Shown piece by piece: positions 16,457 through 23,707 of a DNA stretch of 49,745 nt. The stretch is from the NCBI RefSeq assembly GCF_011045025.1, contig NZ_JAAKZX010000053.1, positions 1 to 49,745 of the forward strand, read 5' to 3'. The translations under genes were made by a program, and so were the position numbers. The DNA comes from Streptomyces ureilyticus (lineage in GTDB: Bacteria > Actinomycetota > Actinomycetes > Streptomycetales > Streptomycetaceae). The notes beneath the pieces were generated by a model, which was given only the letters and a program-made list of their open reading frames with translations, ran no database searches and was not told the DNA's origin. Within the stretch, counting starts at the first letter, position 1. Each line of letters begins with the position of its first letter.

Positions 16457-16834
16457 CTATCCCTGTCGGGAGTCGCGTGCGACGCCCCGGGCCCACAGCA
16501 CGAGGGGGATCTGGAGGGGCAGGCGGCCGAAGGCCGCGTTCCTGAGGGTGGTGGGGCGGTCCCGCCAGTCGAGCGCCATCTGCACATTGGCCGGGAACAC
16601 CCCGACGAAGAACGCCGCCGTGGCGCGGGCCGCGGCCTGTCGTGTGCGGGGATGTGCGAGTCCGGCCGCCAGGGCGAGTTCGGCGGCGCCGCTGGCGTAG
16701 GTCCACGTCCGGGGGAACCCCGGCAGCATGCGGGGGATGGTCGCGTCGTACGGCTTCGGCGCGACGAAGTGCGTCACGCCGGCGGTGGCGAGGAGACCGG
16801 CGAGTATGAGCGGGGAGCGTCGGGAAGGGGCCAT
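16457..16834 (-). CDS. DoxX-like small membrane protein
   Basis: A 125-residue protein with three to four hydrophobic helices (PLILAGLLATAGVTHFVAPK, ASGAAELALAAGLA, AARATAAFFVGVFPANVQMA). This is the DoxX/DoxD-like pattern of actinobacterial integral membrane proteins. The PKPYDATIPRMLPG segment between helices 1 and 2 is typical. The function of the family is poorly defined; some members associate with redox enzymes. The ATG at 16834 is chosen because GGAGGC lies 6 nt upstream; the frame is open further upstream without a ribosome site. Confidence 0.75.
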   Translation of the reverse strand: MAPSRRSPLILAGLLATAGVTHFVAPKPYDATIPRMLPGFPRTWTYASGAAELALAAGLAHPRTRQAAARATAAFFVGVFPANVQMALDWRDRPTTLRNAAFGRLPLQIPLVLWARGVARDSRQG

Positions 16835-16951
16835 CGTGCCTCCGTAGTCGTGGATACGGCGCCACGCTACGGGAGAGCAGGCGCCGCCGCGCACCCGCCT
16901 GTGGCGTCAAGTCCCTTGTTCCATCAGGCGGTTGAGTCCCGGCACACCACG

Positions 16952-16985
16952 CCTCCGCCGACCCGGGAAGCCGGGTCGGCGGAGG
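16952..16985 (-). terminator. strong hairpin downstream of the cyclophilin gene
   Basis: CCTCCGCCGACCCGG (16952-16966) and CCGGGTCGGCGGAGG (16971-16985) form a perfect 15-bp stem with loop GAAG. It is placed 50 nt past the stop of the cyclophilin gene on the minus strand. Confidence 0.75.
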
Positions 16986-17035
16986 TCACCGCGGCGCTTG
17001 TCGTCCGTCGTCCGTCGCCTGCCGTCTGTCGTCGG

Positions 17036-17527
17036 CTAGGCGACGACGCCGGACTTCGCGATCTTGATCGGCACCCTGGTCGCGCCGGAGCGGGAGCCCT
17101 GGGCCTCGACGGCCTTGACGACGTCCATGCCCTCGATGACCTCGCCGAAGACGACGTGCTTGCCGTCCAGCCAGTCCGTGATGATCGTTGTGATGAAGAA
17201 CTGCGAGCCGTTGGAGTTCGGACCGGCGTTGGCCATGGACAGCAGTCCGGGCTTGGTGTGCTTCAGCTGGAAGTTCTCGTCGGCGAACTTCTCGCCGTAG
17301 ATGCTCTTGCCGCCGGTGCCGTCGCCGCGGGTGAAGTCGCCGCCCTGGAGCATGAAGTCGGGGATGACCCGGTGGAAGCCCGAGCCCTCGTATCCGTAGC
17401 CGTGCTCGCCCGTGGCCAACTCACGGAAGTTGCGCGCGGTCTTGGGGACCACGTCGTCGTACAGCTTGAAGACGATCCGGCCGGCGGGCTCGTCGTTGAT
17501 GGTGATGTCGAAGTACACGTTGCTCAT
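17036..17527 (-). CDS. cyclophilin-type peptidyl-prolyl cis-trans isomerase
   Basis: A 163-residue single-domain cyclophilin. Active-site motifs are GSGFHRVIPDFMLQGGDFTR (catalytic Arg in FHRVI), GLLSMANAGPNSNGSQFFIT and WLDGKHVVFGEV. The protein is cytosolic, with no signal peptide. It catalyses isomerisation of proline peptide bonds during folding. I start it at the second ATG (MSNVYFDITI), the usual start of Streptomyces orthologues; an ATG four codons upstream is also in frame. It is a housekeeping gene with its own terminator. Confidence 0.93.
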   Translation of the reverse strand: MSNVYFDITINDEPAGRIVFKLYDDVVPKTARNFRELATGEHGYGYEGSGFHRVIPDFMLQGGDFTRGDGTGGKSIYGEKFADENFQLKHTKPGLLSMANAGPNSNGSQFFITTIITDWLDGKHVVFGEVIEGMDVVKAVEAQGSRSGATRVPIKIAKSGVVA

Positions 17528-17598
17528 GGCTTCATCCAAACACCTTCACCCGCCGCCGCACACTTCGGGCCCCGTTCCCGGGGCCCGGCCGTGTCGCG

Positions 17599-18567
17599 TC
17601 AGGAGGTGCCGAGGGCCGTACGCAGGGTGCTGACCGCCTGGGCGATGGCGGCCTCCGCCGCGTGGGTCTCGCGCAGGGCGTTGAGCATCACGAAGTCGTG
17701 GATGATGCCCTGGTAGCGGACCGCGGTGACCGGGACGCCGGCCTTGCGGAGCTTGTTGGCGTAGGCCTCGCCCTCGTCGCGCAGCACGTCGGCCTCGGCG
17801 GTGATGACCAACGCCGGGGGCAGACCGGCGAGTTGCGCGGTGGCGGCGCGCAGCGGTGATGCGGTGATCTCGGCGCGCTGAGCCTCGTCGGTCGTGTACT
17901 GGTCCCAGAACCACTGCATGGCGTCGCGGCGCAGGAAGTAGCCCTCGGCGAACTGACGGTAGGAGCCGGTGTCGAAAGCGGCGTCGGTGACCGGGTAGAA
18001 GAGGACCTGCTGGACCAGGGGCACGTCGCCGCGCTCCTTGGCCATCAGCGTCAGCGCGGCTGCCATGTTGCCGCCCACCGAGTCGCCGGCGACCGCGATG
18101 CGGGTGGCGTCGAGGGAGTGGCCGGCGCCGTCACTGACGATCCACTGGGCGACGGTGTAGTTCTGCTCGACGGCGACGGGGTAGCGGGCCTCGGGCGAGA
18201 GGTCGTACTCGGGGAAGACCACCGCGGCGCCGGTACCGACGGCGAGTTCGCGCACCAGGCGGTCGTGGGTGTGGGCGTTGCCGAAGACCCAGCCGGCGCC
18301 GTGGATGTACACGATCACCGGGAGGACGCCCTGCGCTCCCGCGGGCCGCACGATGCGTACGCGGACCTGGCCGGTGGGGCCGCCCGGCACGACGACCCAC
18401 TCCTCGTCGACGGCGGGCTTGACGGCCTCGCCCGACTGCACCTCGTCGACGGCCTTGCGGCCGTCGGCCGGACCCAGGTCGAACAGGTACGGCGGGTTCG
18501 CGGTCGCCTCCGCGAAGGACAGGGCGGCGGGCTCGAGGACCGGGCGGGGGGCGGCGTGCTCAGTCAT
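17599..18567 (-). CDS. alpha/beta hydrolase, hormone-sensitive-lipase family esterase
   Basis: A 322-residue esterase of HSL family IV. The oxyanion motif is VIVYIHGAGWVFGNAHTHDR, the nucleophile elbow is GDSVGG (Ser of IAVAGDSVGGNMA), the acid is Asp in EADVLRDEGE, and the His is in GIIHDFVMLN. HGAG replaces the more common HGGG. It hydrolyses short acyl esters; the natural substrate is unknown. ATG at 18567 has a GAGGAG-like site upstream. It is divergent from an OhrR-like regulator, with an imperfect palindrome near its promoter, so it may be induced by oxidant or electrophile stress. Confidence 0.88.
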   Translation of the reverse strand: MTEHAAPRPVLEPAALSFAEATANPPYLFDLGPADGRKAVDEVQSGEAVKPAVDEEWVVVPGGPTGQVRVRIVRPAGAQGVLPVIVYIHGAGWVFGNAHTHDRLVRELAVGTGAAVVFPEYDLSPEARYPVAVEQNYTVAQWIVSDGAGHSLDATRIAVAGDSVGGNMAAALTLMAKERGDVPLVQQVLFYPVTDAAFDTGSYRQFAEGYFLRRDAMQWFWDQYTTDEAQRAEITASPLRAATAQLAGLPPALVITAEADVLRDEGEAYANKLRKAGVPVTAVRYQGIIHDFVMLNALRETHAAEAAIAQAVSTLRTALGTS

Positions 18568-18656
18568 GGCGGTCTCCTCGGATCGGATGCCGCGGACACA
18601 CTCCGGGGCGGTCTGCGCTGGGGAGCGGCGGCACGATGAGACAGTAGCGCGCCATT

Positions 18657-18673
18657 TAGTCGTGCGCAACTTA
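18657..18673. promoter_or_regulatory. imperfect palindrome, candidate OhrR/MarR operator
   Basis: TAGTCGTGCGCAACTTA is a near-palindrome: TAGTCGTGC matches the reverse complement of GCGCAACTA at 7 of 9 positions. It resembles the TAGTTGCGCGCAACTA-type sites seen before OhrR-regulated genes. It lies between the esterase and the OhrR-like gene, 90 bp from the esterase start. Assignment is inferred. Confidence 0.45.
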
Positions 18674-18780
18674 TTAGTGGTCGATACAATCGAGAGGACG
18701 TGAAAGATAAGGTGGGCGTCCTCGCGCAGAGCACAGGAACCTCATGCCGGGACACACGACCAGAGGAAGGCAGCGAAACC

Positions 18781-19239
18781 ATGACCGCAACCGGGGCAGA
18801 ACCGAGGCAGGAGGGCTCCCTGCTCCTCGACGACCAGCTCTGCTTCGCCCTCTACGCGGCCTCGCGGGCGGTCACGGCACGCTATCGGCCACTGCTGGAC
18901 GAGCTCGGGCTCACCTACCCGCAGTACCTGGTCATGCTCGTGCTCTGGGAACAGGACTCGGTGTCCGTACGCGACCTGGGAACCGCGCTCCAGCTGGAAT
19001 CCAGCACCCTCTCCCCCCTCCTCAAGCGCCTGGAGGCGCACGGCCTGCTCCGCCGCGAGCGCCGCGCGGAGGACGAGCGTTCCGTCGCCATTCGTCTCAC
19101 CGAGACCGGCGCGCGCCTGCGGGAACGGGCCCGTACCGTGCCCGTGGCCATCGGCGACGCCATGGGCCTGACCCGCGAACAGGACGCCACGGCCAAGCAG
19201 TTGCTCCGCCTGCTCACCGCCAACGTCTCCGAGGACTGA
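18781..19239 (+). CDS. MarR family regulator, OhrR-like (organic hydroperoxide sensor type)
   Basis: A 152-residue winged-helix protein. Its start, LLLDDQLCFALYAASRAVTA, matches OhrR, where the Cys in QLCFALY (here Cys21) is the reactive peroxide-sensing thiol. The next segment, YRPLLDELGLTYPQYLVMLV, and the wing LKRLEAHGLLRRERRAEDER also fit. Another conserved element is the Tyr pair that contacts the Cys. OhrR normally controls a neighbouring ohr peroxidase, but none is present; the divergent gene is an HSL-type esterase. ATG at 18781 follows GAAGGCAGCG. Confidence 0.82.
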   Translation: MTATGAEPRQEGSLLLDDQLCFALYAASRAVTARYRPLLDELGLTYPQYLVMLVLWEQDSVSVRDLGTALQLESSTLSPLLKRLEAHGLLRRERRAEDERSVAIRLTETGARLRERARTVPVAIGDAMGLTREQDATAKQLLRLLTANVSED

Positions 19240-19353
19240 CATCCGCGGGTACCGGCTCGCCGGTCCCTCAAATGGCGGCCCCTGGTTGACAGGCAGAGGA
19301 TGGAGTGACGGCCCGCGAGAGTGCCGGCCGCGGCCAGAGCGGAGGAAAGCACG

Positions 19354-19716
19354 ATGATCGAGATCAAGACGGTCGAAAAGCCGGATGAGCGGCGTGATTT
19401 CCCCAGGGGCCACCTCGAAGCCGTCCACCTCACCGGGCTGGACTTCGCCGTGGCGACCTTCGAGCCCGGCTGGCGCTGGTCCGAGTCCGTGGCTCCGATC
19501 GCGGGGACCGAGAGCTGCCAGGTCCATCACAACGGCTATGTCGTCCAGGGACGGCTCCGCGTCCGCATGGACGACGGCGCCGAGAGCGAGGTCGGCCCCG
19601 GCGATGTCTTCGTGGTCCCGCCCGGGCATGACGCCTGGGTCGTGGGGGACGAAGCCGTGATCGCGTACGACTTCGCCGGTGGTATGGCTCAGGAGTACGC
19701 GAAGGCGAAGGGCTGA
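19354..19716 (+). CDS. cupin domain protein
   Basis: A 120-residue single-domain beta-barrel. The cupin motifs are recognisable: SCQVHHNGYVVQGRLRVRMD and VGPGDVFVVPPGHDAWVVGD. The first motif contains HH and the later Gly-rich turn G-D-V-F-V-V-P-P-G-H-D. Function cannot be specified; such proteins are often small-molecule binders or isomerases. ATG at 19354 has GGAGGAAAG nine bases before it. It stands 115 bp after the OhrR-like gene and directly before the IS630 insertion, so it could be co-transcribed with the regulator. Confidence 0.85.
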   Translation: MIEIKTVEKPDERRDFPRGHLEAVHLTGLDFAVATFEPGWRWSESVAPIAGTESCQVHHNGYVVQGRLRVRMDDGAESEVGPGDVFVVPPGHDAWVVGDEAVIAYDFAGGMAQEYAKAKG

Positions 19717-19761
19717 CTGCGCGCGCGACGCAGGTCGCGGATCAGTCGCGTACGAGGTGGA

Positions 19762-19778
19762 TTACTGACTTCGGCGTT
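19762..19778 (+). repeat. IS630 left terminal inverted repeat
   Basis: TTACTGACTTCGGCGTT, the exact reverse complement of the right end at 20920-20936. It includes the TA of the presumed target duplication. Confidence 0.85.
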
Positions 19779-20935
19779 ATAGCGTCTGGGGCTTTGCCGG
19801 GTCTGGTGACAGGGTTCGTCGTGGCTGGTAGCCCGGAAGTATGCGGTATCCAGACGGGGGCGGGCTGACCGCCGATCAGCGCACGCGCCGCGAAGAGGTA
19901 CGCCTGCGGGCCGCTGACCTCTTCGATGAGGACGTGAAAGTACCGTGCATCGCCCGGGAGTTACGGGTGAGCGAGAAGTCGGTCTACCAGTGGCGCCGCG
20001 CCTGGGAGGCCGGCGGGCGGGAAGCGCTGTGCTCCAAGGGGCCCCCGGGCTACGACTGCCGGCTCGGCCCCCGCCTGCAGGCTGAACTCGCCGCCTGGCT
20101 GGAAGAAGGGCCGGCCTCGCACGGCTGGACGGACGACCAGGTGTGGACCGCCGCTCGGGTACGCACGCTGATCGGGCGGAAGTTCCACATCTCCTACAGC
20201 GTCTCCGTGTCACCCGGCTGCTGCACCGGATGGGCTTCAGCGTGCAGATGCCCGCCCGGCCCGCCGCCGAACGTGACGAGGACGCCATCACCGCATGGCG
20301 GGAGGTGACCTGGCAGGAGGTAAAACCCTCCGGGCGGCGACCGGCGCGTTCGTCTGCTTCGAGGACGAAGCGGGCGTGACCGGCCGTCCGCCCAAGGGCC
20401 GCACCTGGGGCCGGCGCGGCATCACCCCGACGGTGCGCGTTTCCGGCCGTGGCCGTGGACGGCTGTCGGTGGCCGGGCTGCTGTGCTACCGGCCCGGCCT
20501 GCCCGCCCGCCTGTGCTACCGGCTGCGCCGGCATACCGGCCGCAAGGGCGAGCGCCGCTCGCTCGGCGAGAGGGACTACATCCGTCTGCTGGATGGCGCC
20601 CACCACCTGCTGAAGGCCCCGCTGATCGTGGTGTGGGACCGGCTGAGCACCCACATCTCCAAGGCGATGCAGACGCTCGTGGCCGAGCGGGACTGGCTGT
20701 CAGTGGTCCTGCTGCCCGGGTATGCGCCCGACCTCAATCCAGTCGAGGGCATGTGGGCACATATCAAAAGGAGCCTGGCCAACCTGGCCGCCCGCACCCT
20801 CGGCGAGCTGGAGACTCTGCTCCGCAGACGGCTCAAGACGCTGCAGTACCGGCACCGCGTCCTCGGCGGATTCCTCGCCGGGACGGGCCTCACTCTCGAC
20901 AGACCGGACCGACCCTGAAAACGCCGAAGTCAGTA
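19763..20935 (+). mobile_element. IS630-family insertion sequence (frameshifted)
   Basis: An element of about 1.17 kb bounded by perfect 17-bp inverted repeats: TTACTGACTTCGGCGTT at 19762-19778 and AACGCCGAAGTCAGTAA at 20920-20936. The outermost TA on each side fits the TA target duplication of IS630/Tc1-type elements. The single transposase gene inside is broken by two single-base deletions. A degenerate solo copy of the right end occurs again at 22543. Confidence 0.85.
19841..20918 (+). pseudogene. IS630-family transposase with two frameshifts
   Basis: Three consecutive frames make one transposase. Segment one (19841 to about 20205) has the HTH domain LRVSEKSVYQWRRAWEAGGR, then HGWTDDQVWT and GRKFHISYSV. 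Segment two (about 20208-20322) continues with VTRLLHRMGFSVQMPARPAA. Segment three runs from about 20323 to 20918 with the catalytic domain: FVCFEDEAGVTGRPPKGRTW (first Asp), LIVVWDRLSTHISKAM (second Asp) and YAPDLNPVEGMWAHIK (final Glu). Each junction needs one missing base, the second at the A-run in GGTAAAACCC. A single programmed shift would not repair the protein, so it is probably inactive unless supplied in trans. Confidence 0.82.
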
Positions 20936-20936
20936 A
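20920..20936 (-). repeat. IS630 right terminal inverted repeat
   Basis: AACGCCGAAGTCAGTAA, the exact reverse complement of the left end at 19762-19778. Confidence 0.85.
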
Positions 20937-20991
20937 CCCACGGACAGCCGAAGCGTCGAGCTCCGGGCTACGCCCAGGTCACTCCTCACTG

Positions 20992-21681
20992 TCAGCCGTG
21001 GAATGTTGTGGTCTCCCTCAGCGTGGCACGCTCAGTGATGATGTGGTTTACCGGTGCGGCGTCGTCGGCGTATCCGAACGAGATCCCGACGAGCAGTTTT
21101 CCTGTGGTGACGCCGAGTTCGGCGCGTACCTCGTCGGCGTAGAAGCTCAGCAGTCCCTGCGGGCAGCTGGCCACGCCATACGCGGTCATCGCCAGAAGTA
21201 GCGTCTGCATGTAGGCGCCGACGTCGGCAGCCAGCCGCGCGTTGTCCTGTTCGGCGACGAAGAGGAACGCGACATGCGGTGCACCGTAGAACCCCAGGCT
21301 CTTGGCGTCATATGCCGCGCGCGCCGCATGGTCGTCAAAGCCGATGCCCAGTGTCCCGTAGAGCTGGCCGCCGAAGGCGACCCGCCGCTCCTGCTGCACC
21401 GGCGAGTAAAGGTCATCGCTGTACGGGAAGTCGACCGACACGCGCCGTGCGGCGTGGGCCTCCTGAAGGGACGCCGCCAGACGGTCGCGCGACGCGCCAC
21501 TGACGACCTCCACCCGCCACGGCTGCGCGTTGGAGTTGGACGGCGCCGCTCCAGCCAGCGAGAACATCGTGTGCATCGTTTCTTTGGGCACGGGCTCGGG
21601 CCGGAAAGCCCGCGTCGCACGTCGGGCACGGATCAGCTTCTCCGCGTAGCTGCTCAGCTCGGTGTGGTCGGACCAACTCAT
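20992..21681 (-). CDS. nitroreductase family protein
   Basis: A 229-residue FMN-dependent NAD(P)H nitroreductase-fold enzyme. FMN-binding landmarks are RRATRAFRPEPVPKETMHTM (Arg pair near the start), GAAPSNSNAQPWRVEVVSG (S-N-x-Q-P-W), and the C-terminal YGVASCPQGLL with LLVGISFGYADDAAPVN. Such enzymes reduce nitro groups, quinones or other electrophiles. ATG at 21681 is preceded by GGAGTCC; the frame is open four codons further. It is divergent from a TetR gene with two operator-like palindromes between, so expression is probably induced by an electrophile sensed by that repressor. It lies directly beside the IS630 right end. Confidence 0.9.
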   Translation of the reverse strand: MSWSDHTELSSYAEKLIRARRATRAFRPEPVPKETMHTMFSLAGAAPSNSNAQPWRVEVVSGASRDRLAASLQEAHAARRVSVDFPYSDDLYSPVQQERRVAFGGQLYGTLGIGFDDHAARAAYDAKSLGFYGAPHVAFLFVAEQDNARLAADVGAYMQTLLLAMTAYGVASCPQGLLSFYADEVRAELGVTTGKLLVGISFGYADDAAPVNHIITERATLRETTTFHG

Positions 21682-21697
21682 GGGACTCCTCATCGAT

Positions 21698-21768
21698 GTA
21701 AACGTGTCCGTTTACTTGAGGTGAGATAGTAGCCCCGCGCCCCGAGTAAAGTAAACGCGACCGTATGC
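21698..21768. promoter_or_regulatory. paired TetR-type operators between nitroreductase and tetR
   Basis: GTAAACGTGTCCGTTTAC at 21698-21715 is an 18-bp palindrome with perfect 7-bp arms. GTAAACGCGACCGTATGC at 21751-21768 is a weaker second copy ending seven bases before the tetR start. The shared half-site GTAAACG and the divergent arrangement make these likely binding sites of the adjacent TetR. Confidence 0.7.
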
Positions 21769-21775
21769 TTCCTTC

Positions 21776-22375
21776 ATGGGCACGATGGGTGACACGACGC
21801 GGCGAGGAGGGCGAGGCGCAAGGGAACGCATCCTGGCAGCCGCCGCCCGACTGTTCGCGGATCAAGGGATCGCTGGGACCGGCATGGAGCAGGTCGCAGA
21901 GGCGGCACCGGTGTCCAAGCGGACCCTCTACGCCCACTTCCGCTCCAGGGACGAACTGGCGATTGCCTACCTGCAGGCGCTGGCCTCGTCGGGGAACACC
22001 ATGGAGGGTGTGCTGATCCGTGAGGACCTCAGCCCTCGCGAGCGGATTCTTCGCTTGTTCGATCAACCCACCCCGGACACGCCTTCGGTGCGAGGGTGCC
22101 CCTTCATCGACGCAGCGGCAGAGTTCCCCGATCCGAAGAATCCGATCCACGCCTACGCCCGCGAACAGAAGCTCCGGATGGTGCAGTTGGTCACCGATCT
22201 GGTGACGGAACTGGGCTGCAGTGAACCCGCCGCACTCGCCGAGCAACTGGTGACCCTCGCGGACGGAGCAGCCAGCCGTGCCATGGTGCTGAACCAGGCG
22301 GACTACGGCCAGCACGCGCGCGCGGCCGCGAAGACCCTGTTGGAACAGGCACTCACGCCTCCCTCAAGACGCTGA
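21776..22375 (+). CDS. TetR/AcrR family transcriptional regulator
   Basis: A 199-residue repressor. The HTH reads ARERILAAAARLFADQGIAG, then TGMEQVAEAAPVSKRTLYAH with FRSRDELAIAYL (residues about 15-65). The C-terminal part contains a conserved RGCPFIDAAAEFPDPKNPIH stretch that occurs in a TetR subgroup associated with oxidoreductases. A Cys in RGCPF could act as an electrophile sensor, but this is speculation. It is divergent from the nitroreductase and probably autoregulated through the palindromes in between. Confidence 0.88.
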   Translation: MGTMGDTTRRGGRGARERILAAAARLFADQGIAGTGMEQVAEAAPVSKRTLYAHFRSRDELAIAYLQALASSGNTMEGVLIREDLSPRERILRLFDQPTPDTPSVRGCPFIDAAAEFPDPKNPIHAYAREQKLRMVQLVTDLVTELGCSEPAALAEQLVTLADGAASRAMVLNQADYGQHARAAAKTLLEQALTPPSRR

Positions 22376-22465
22376 CTTGCCAACGAAGACGAACGCCGCC
22401 TGCGGCCAAAGCCAGGCCAGGTGCGTAGGGCTCCGTGGCGGCCGCTTCCTGCTCCGACTACGTCA

Positions 22466-22534
22466 TTCGGGATCAACCACCGCGTCCGCCTCGGCCGCGA
22501 CGACTACGTCCGCGTCGGTACTGTCGACTACTCA
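22466..22534 (+). pseudogene. IS21-type IstA transposase scrap
   Basis: FGINHRVRLGRDDYVRVGTV then DYS resembles the IstA segment that in Streptomyces IS21 elements reads roughly RLPRDYYVRV..NDYSV. The stretch is only 23 codons and is truncated on the right by the orphan IS630 end. The match is short and from memory. Confidence 0.4.
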
Positions 22535-22542
22535 GACCCTAA

Positions 22543-22558
22543 AACGCCGAAATCAGTA
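22543..22558 (-). repeat. orphan IS630 terminal repeat
   Basis: AACGCCGAAATCAGTA matches 15 of 16 bases of the right end of the IS630 element at 20920 and has the same orientation. No transposase lies beside it. It is preceded by CCCTA as the true end is by CCCTG, so the homology extends a little inward. Confidence 0.7.
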
Positions 22559-22561
22559 GTC

Positions 22562-22645
22562 ACGTACGTCTCTGGCCATCACGTTACGCAGGCGGATGCA
22601 GGGGATTACGTACGTCCCTGGCCGTCGCGTTGCGCAGGCGGATGC
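22562..22645. repeat. 38-bp direct repeat, duplication of the DUF6886 gene 3' end
   Basis: 22562-22599 and 22608-22645 match at 34 of 38 positions; all four differences are transitions. The right copy lies in the 3' coding end of the DUF6886 gene. The left copy is partly past the stop codon and abuts the orphan IS630 end. Confidence 0.8.
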
Positions 22646-23147
22646 CGCTGAACCCCAGCGTGCTGGTGGTCACGGCGTCCCAGAACGACCAGAGGTTGTC
22701 GAGTACGCGCAGCTGGATTCCGGCGTCCCGGTGGAGCCGGAGCAAGTCGCCGACCGGCTCGGGCGGGCCGAGCGGTTCGACGGGCTCGCTCGCCACGACG
22801 GCGTGCGGTACCGGTTCGCCGAACGGCCGGAAGGCGTCGGCGGAGAACCGGTAGGCGAACAGCCGAACGCTCAGGAACCGTTCCATCCAGCCGTACTCGA
22901 TGGCGTGCACGCGCTCGCCGCCGCCCGGACCGAGGATGCGTTCCCGGTCGGCCGCCGAGGTGCCCGGCACGGTCCAGGCCATGGCCCGCGGACACTGCCG
23001 GGGAAACCAGTAGTCCGGCGCCCGGCCGTGGTCGACGGCCCACACGTAGGCCTCCGGCCGCTGGGCGGTGGCGGCGACGTGCGGACGGAACACGGTGATC
23101 GTCGGGTCTTCCGAGAAGTGCAGTACCTCTCCAGGTTGTGGGCGCAT
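22584..23147 (-). CDS. DUF6886 family protein
   Basis: A 187-residue protein matching the Streptomyces DUF6886 pattern: PGEVLHFSEDPTITVFRPHV, ATAQRPEAYVWAVD, YWFPRQCPRAMAW, ERVHAIEYGWMERF, then EPVEPLGPPEPVGDLLRLH and LRVLDNLWSFWDAVTTSTLG. No catalytic function is established for the family. TAGAAC six bases before the ATG suggests leaderless transcription. The normal C-terminus near GIRLRN is here followed by a changed tail (ATARDVRNPLHPPA) created by the 38-bp duplication. Confidence 0.75.
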   Translation of the reverse strand: MRPQPGEVLHFSEDPTITVFRPHVAATAQRPEAYVWAVDHGRAPDYWFPRQCPRAMAWTVPGTSAADRERILGPGGGERVHAIEYGWMERFLSVRLFAYRFSADAFRPFGEPVPHAVVASEPVEPLGPPEPVGDLLRLHRDAGIQLRVLDNLWSFWDAVTTSTLGFSGIRLRNATARDVRNPLHPPA

Positions 23148-23191
23148 GCCCCGGTTCTACCGCAGCGCCACCGCCCGGAGACGGCGTCGCC

Positions 23192-23611
23192 TCACTCGTT
23201 GGGGGCGGCCGCGCTGATGTCGCCCAGCGCGGACTCCGGGTCGCGCTCGATGGCGAGGTCGCCCAGAGCGACGATGCCCACGGGGGTCTTGCCCTCGACG
23301 ACGGGAAGCCGGCGCAGGGAGTGTTCGCGCATCAACTGGACGGCGCGGCGCACCTCGTCGTCAGGGGTGACGGTGACGAGGTCCGGGCTGCACGCGGACT
23401 GCACGGTCGTGTCGGCGGGGTTCTTGTCCTCGGCGAGGACGCGCACCACGAGGTCCCGGTCGGTGACCAGGCCGCGCAGTTCGTCCCCCTCGGCGACCAG
23501 CACCGCGCCGATGTCCTCGTCACGCATCCGGTGCGCGACCTCGCTGACCGCGGTGCGCGTGCCCACCGCGACGGGGGCACTCGTCATGATCTCGCGGACT
23601 TTCTGAGCCAT
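23192..23611 (-). CDS. CBS domain-pair protein
   Basis: A 139-residue protein made of two CBS motifs. The first is VREIMTSAPVAVGTRTAVSE with MRDEDIGAVLVAEGDELRGL and VTDRDLVVR. The second is DLVTVTPDDEVRRAVQLMRE with SLRRLPVVEGKTPVGIVALG. CBS pairs bind adenosyl ligands such as AMP or ATP and usually regulate a partner protein; none is fused here. ATG at 23611 (MAQKVREIMT) is the typical start of Streptomyces stand-alone CBS proteins. The frame is open upstream without a better site. Confidence 0.88.
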   Translation of the reverse strand: MAQKVREIMTSAPVAVGTRTAVSEVAHRMRDEDIGAVLVAEGDELRGLVTDRDLVVRVLAEDKNPADTTVQSACSPDLVTVTPDDEVRRAVQLMREHSLRRLPVVEGKTPVGIVALGDLAIERDPESALGDISAAAPNE

Positions 23612-23707
23612 CACTGTCCTCCGATGAACGGGCGGCGACCTCCCCAGCCGCCGCTGGACCGTCCCAGTACCCGCAGGATGTGGCTCCAAGCACGCTCCCG
23701 TGCCATG

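Noticed and set aside
20300..20340. Programmed -1 frameshift for the IS630 transposase.
   Set aside because: The A4 run could slip, but an upstream single-base deletion would also need correcting, so a normal programmed shift cannot restore the protein.
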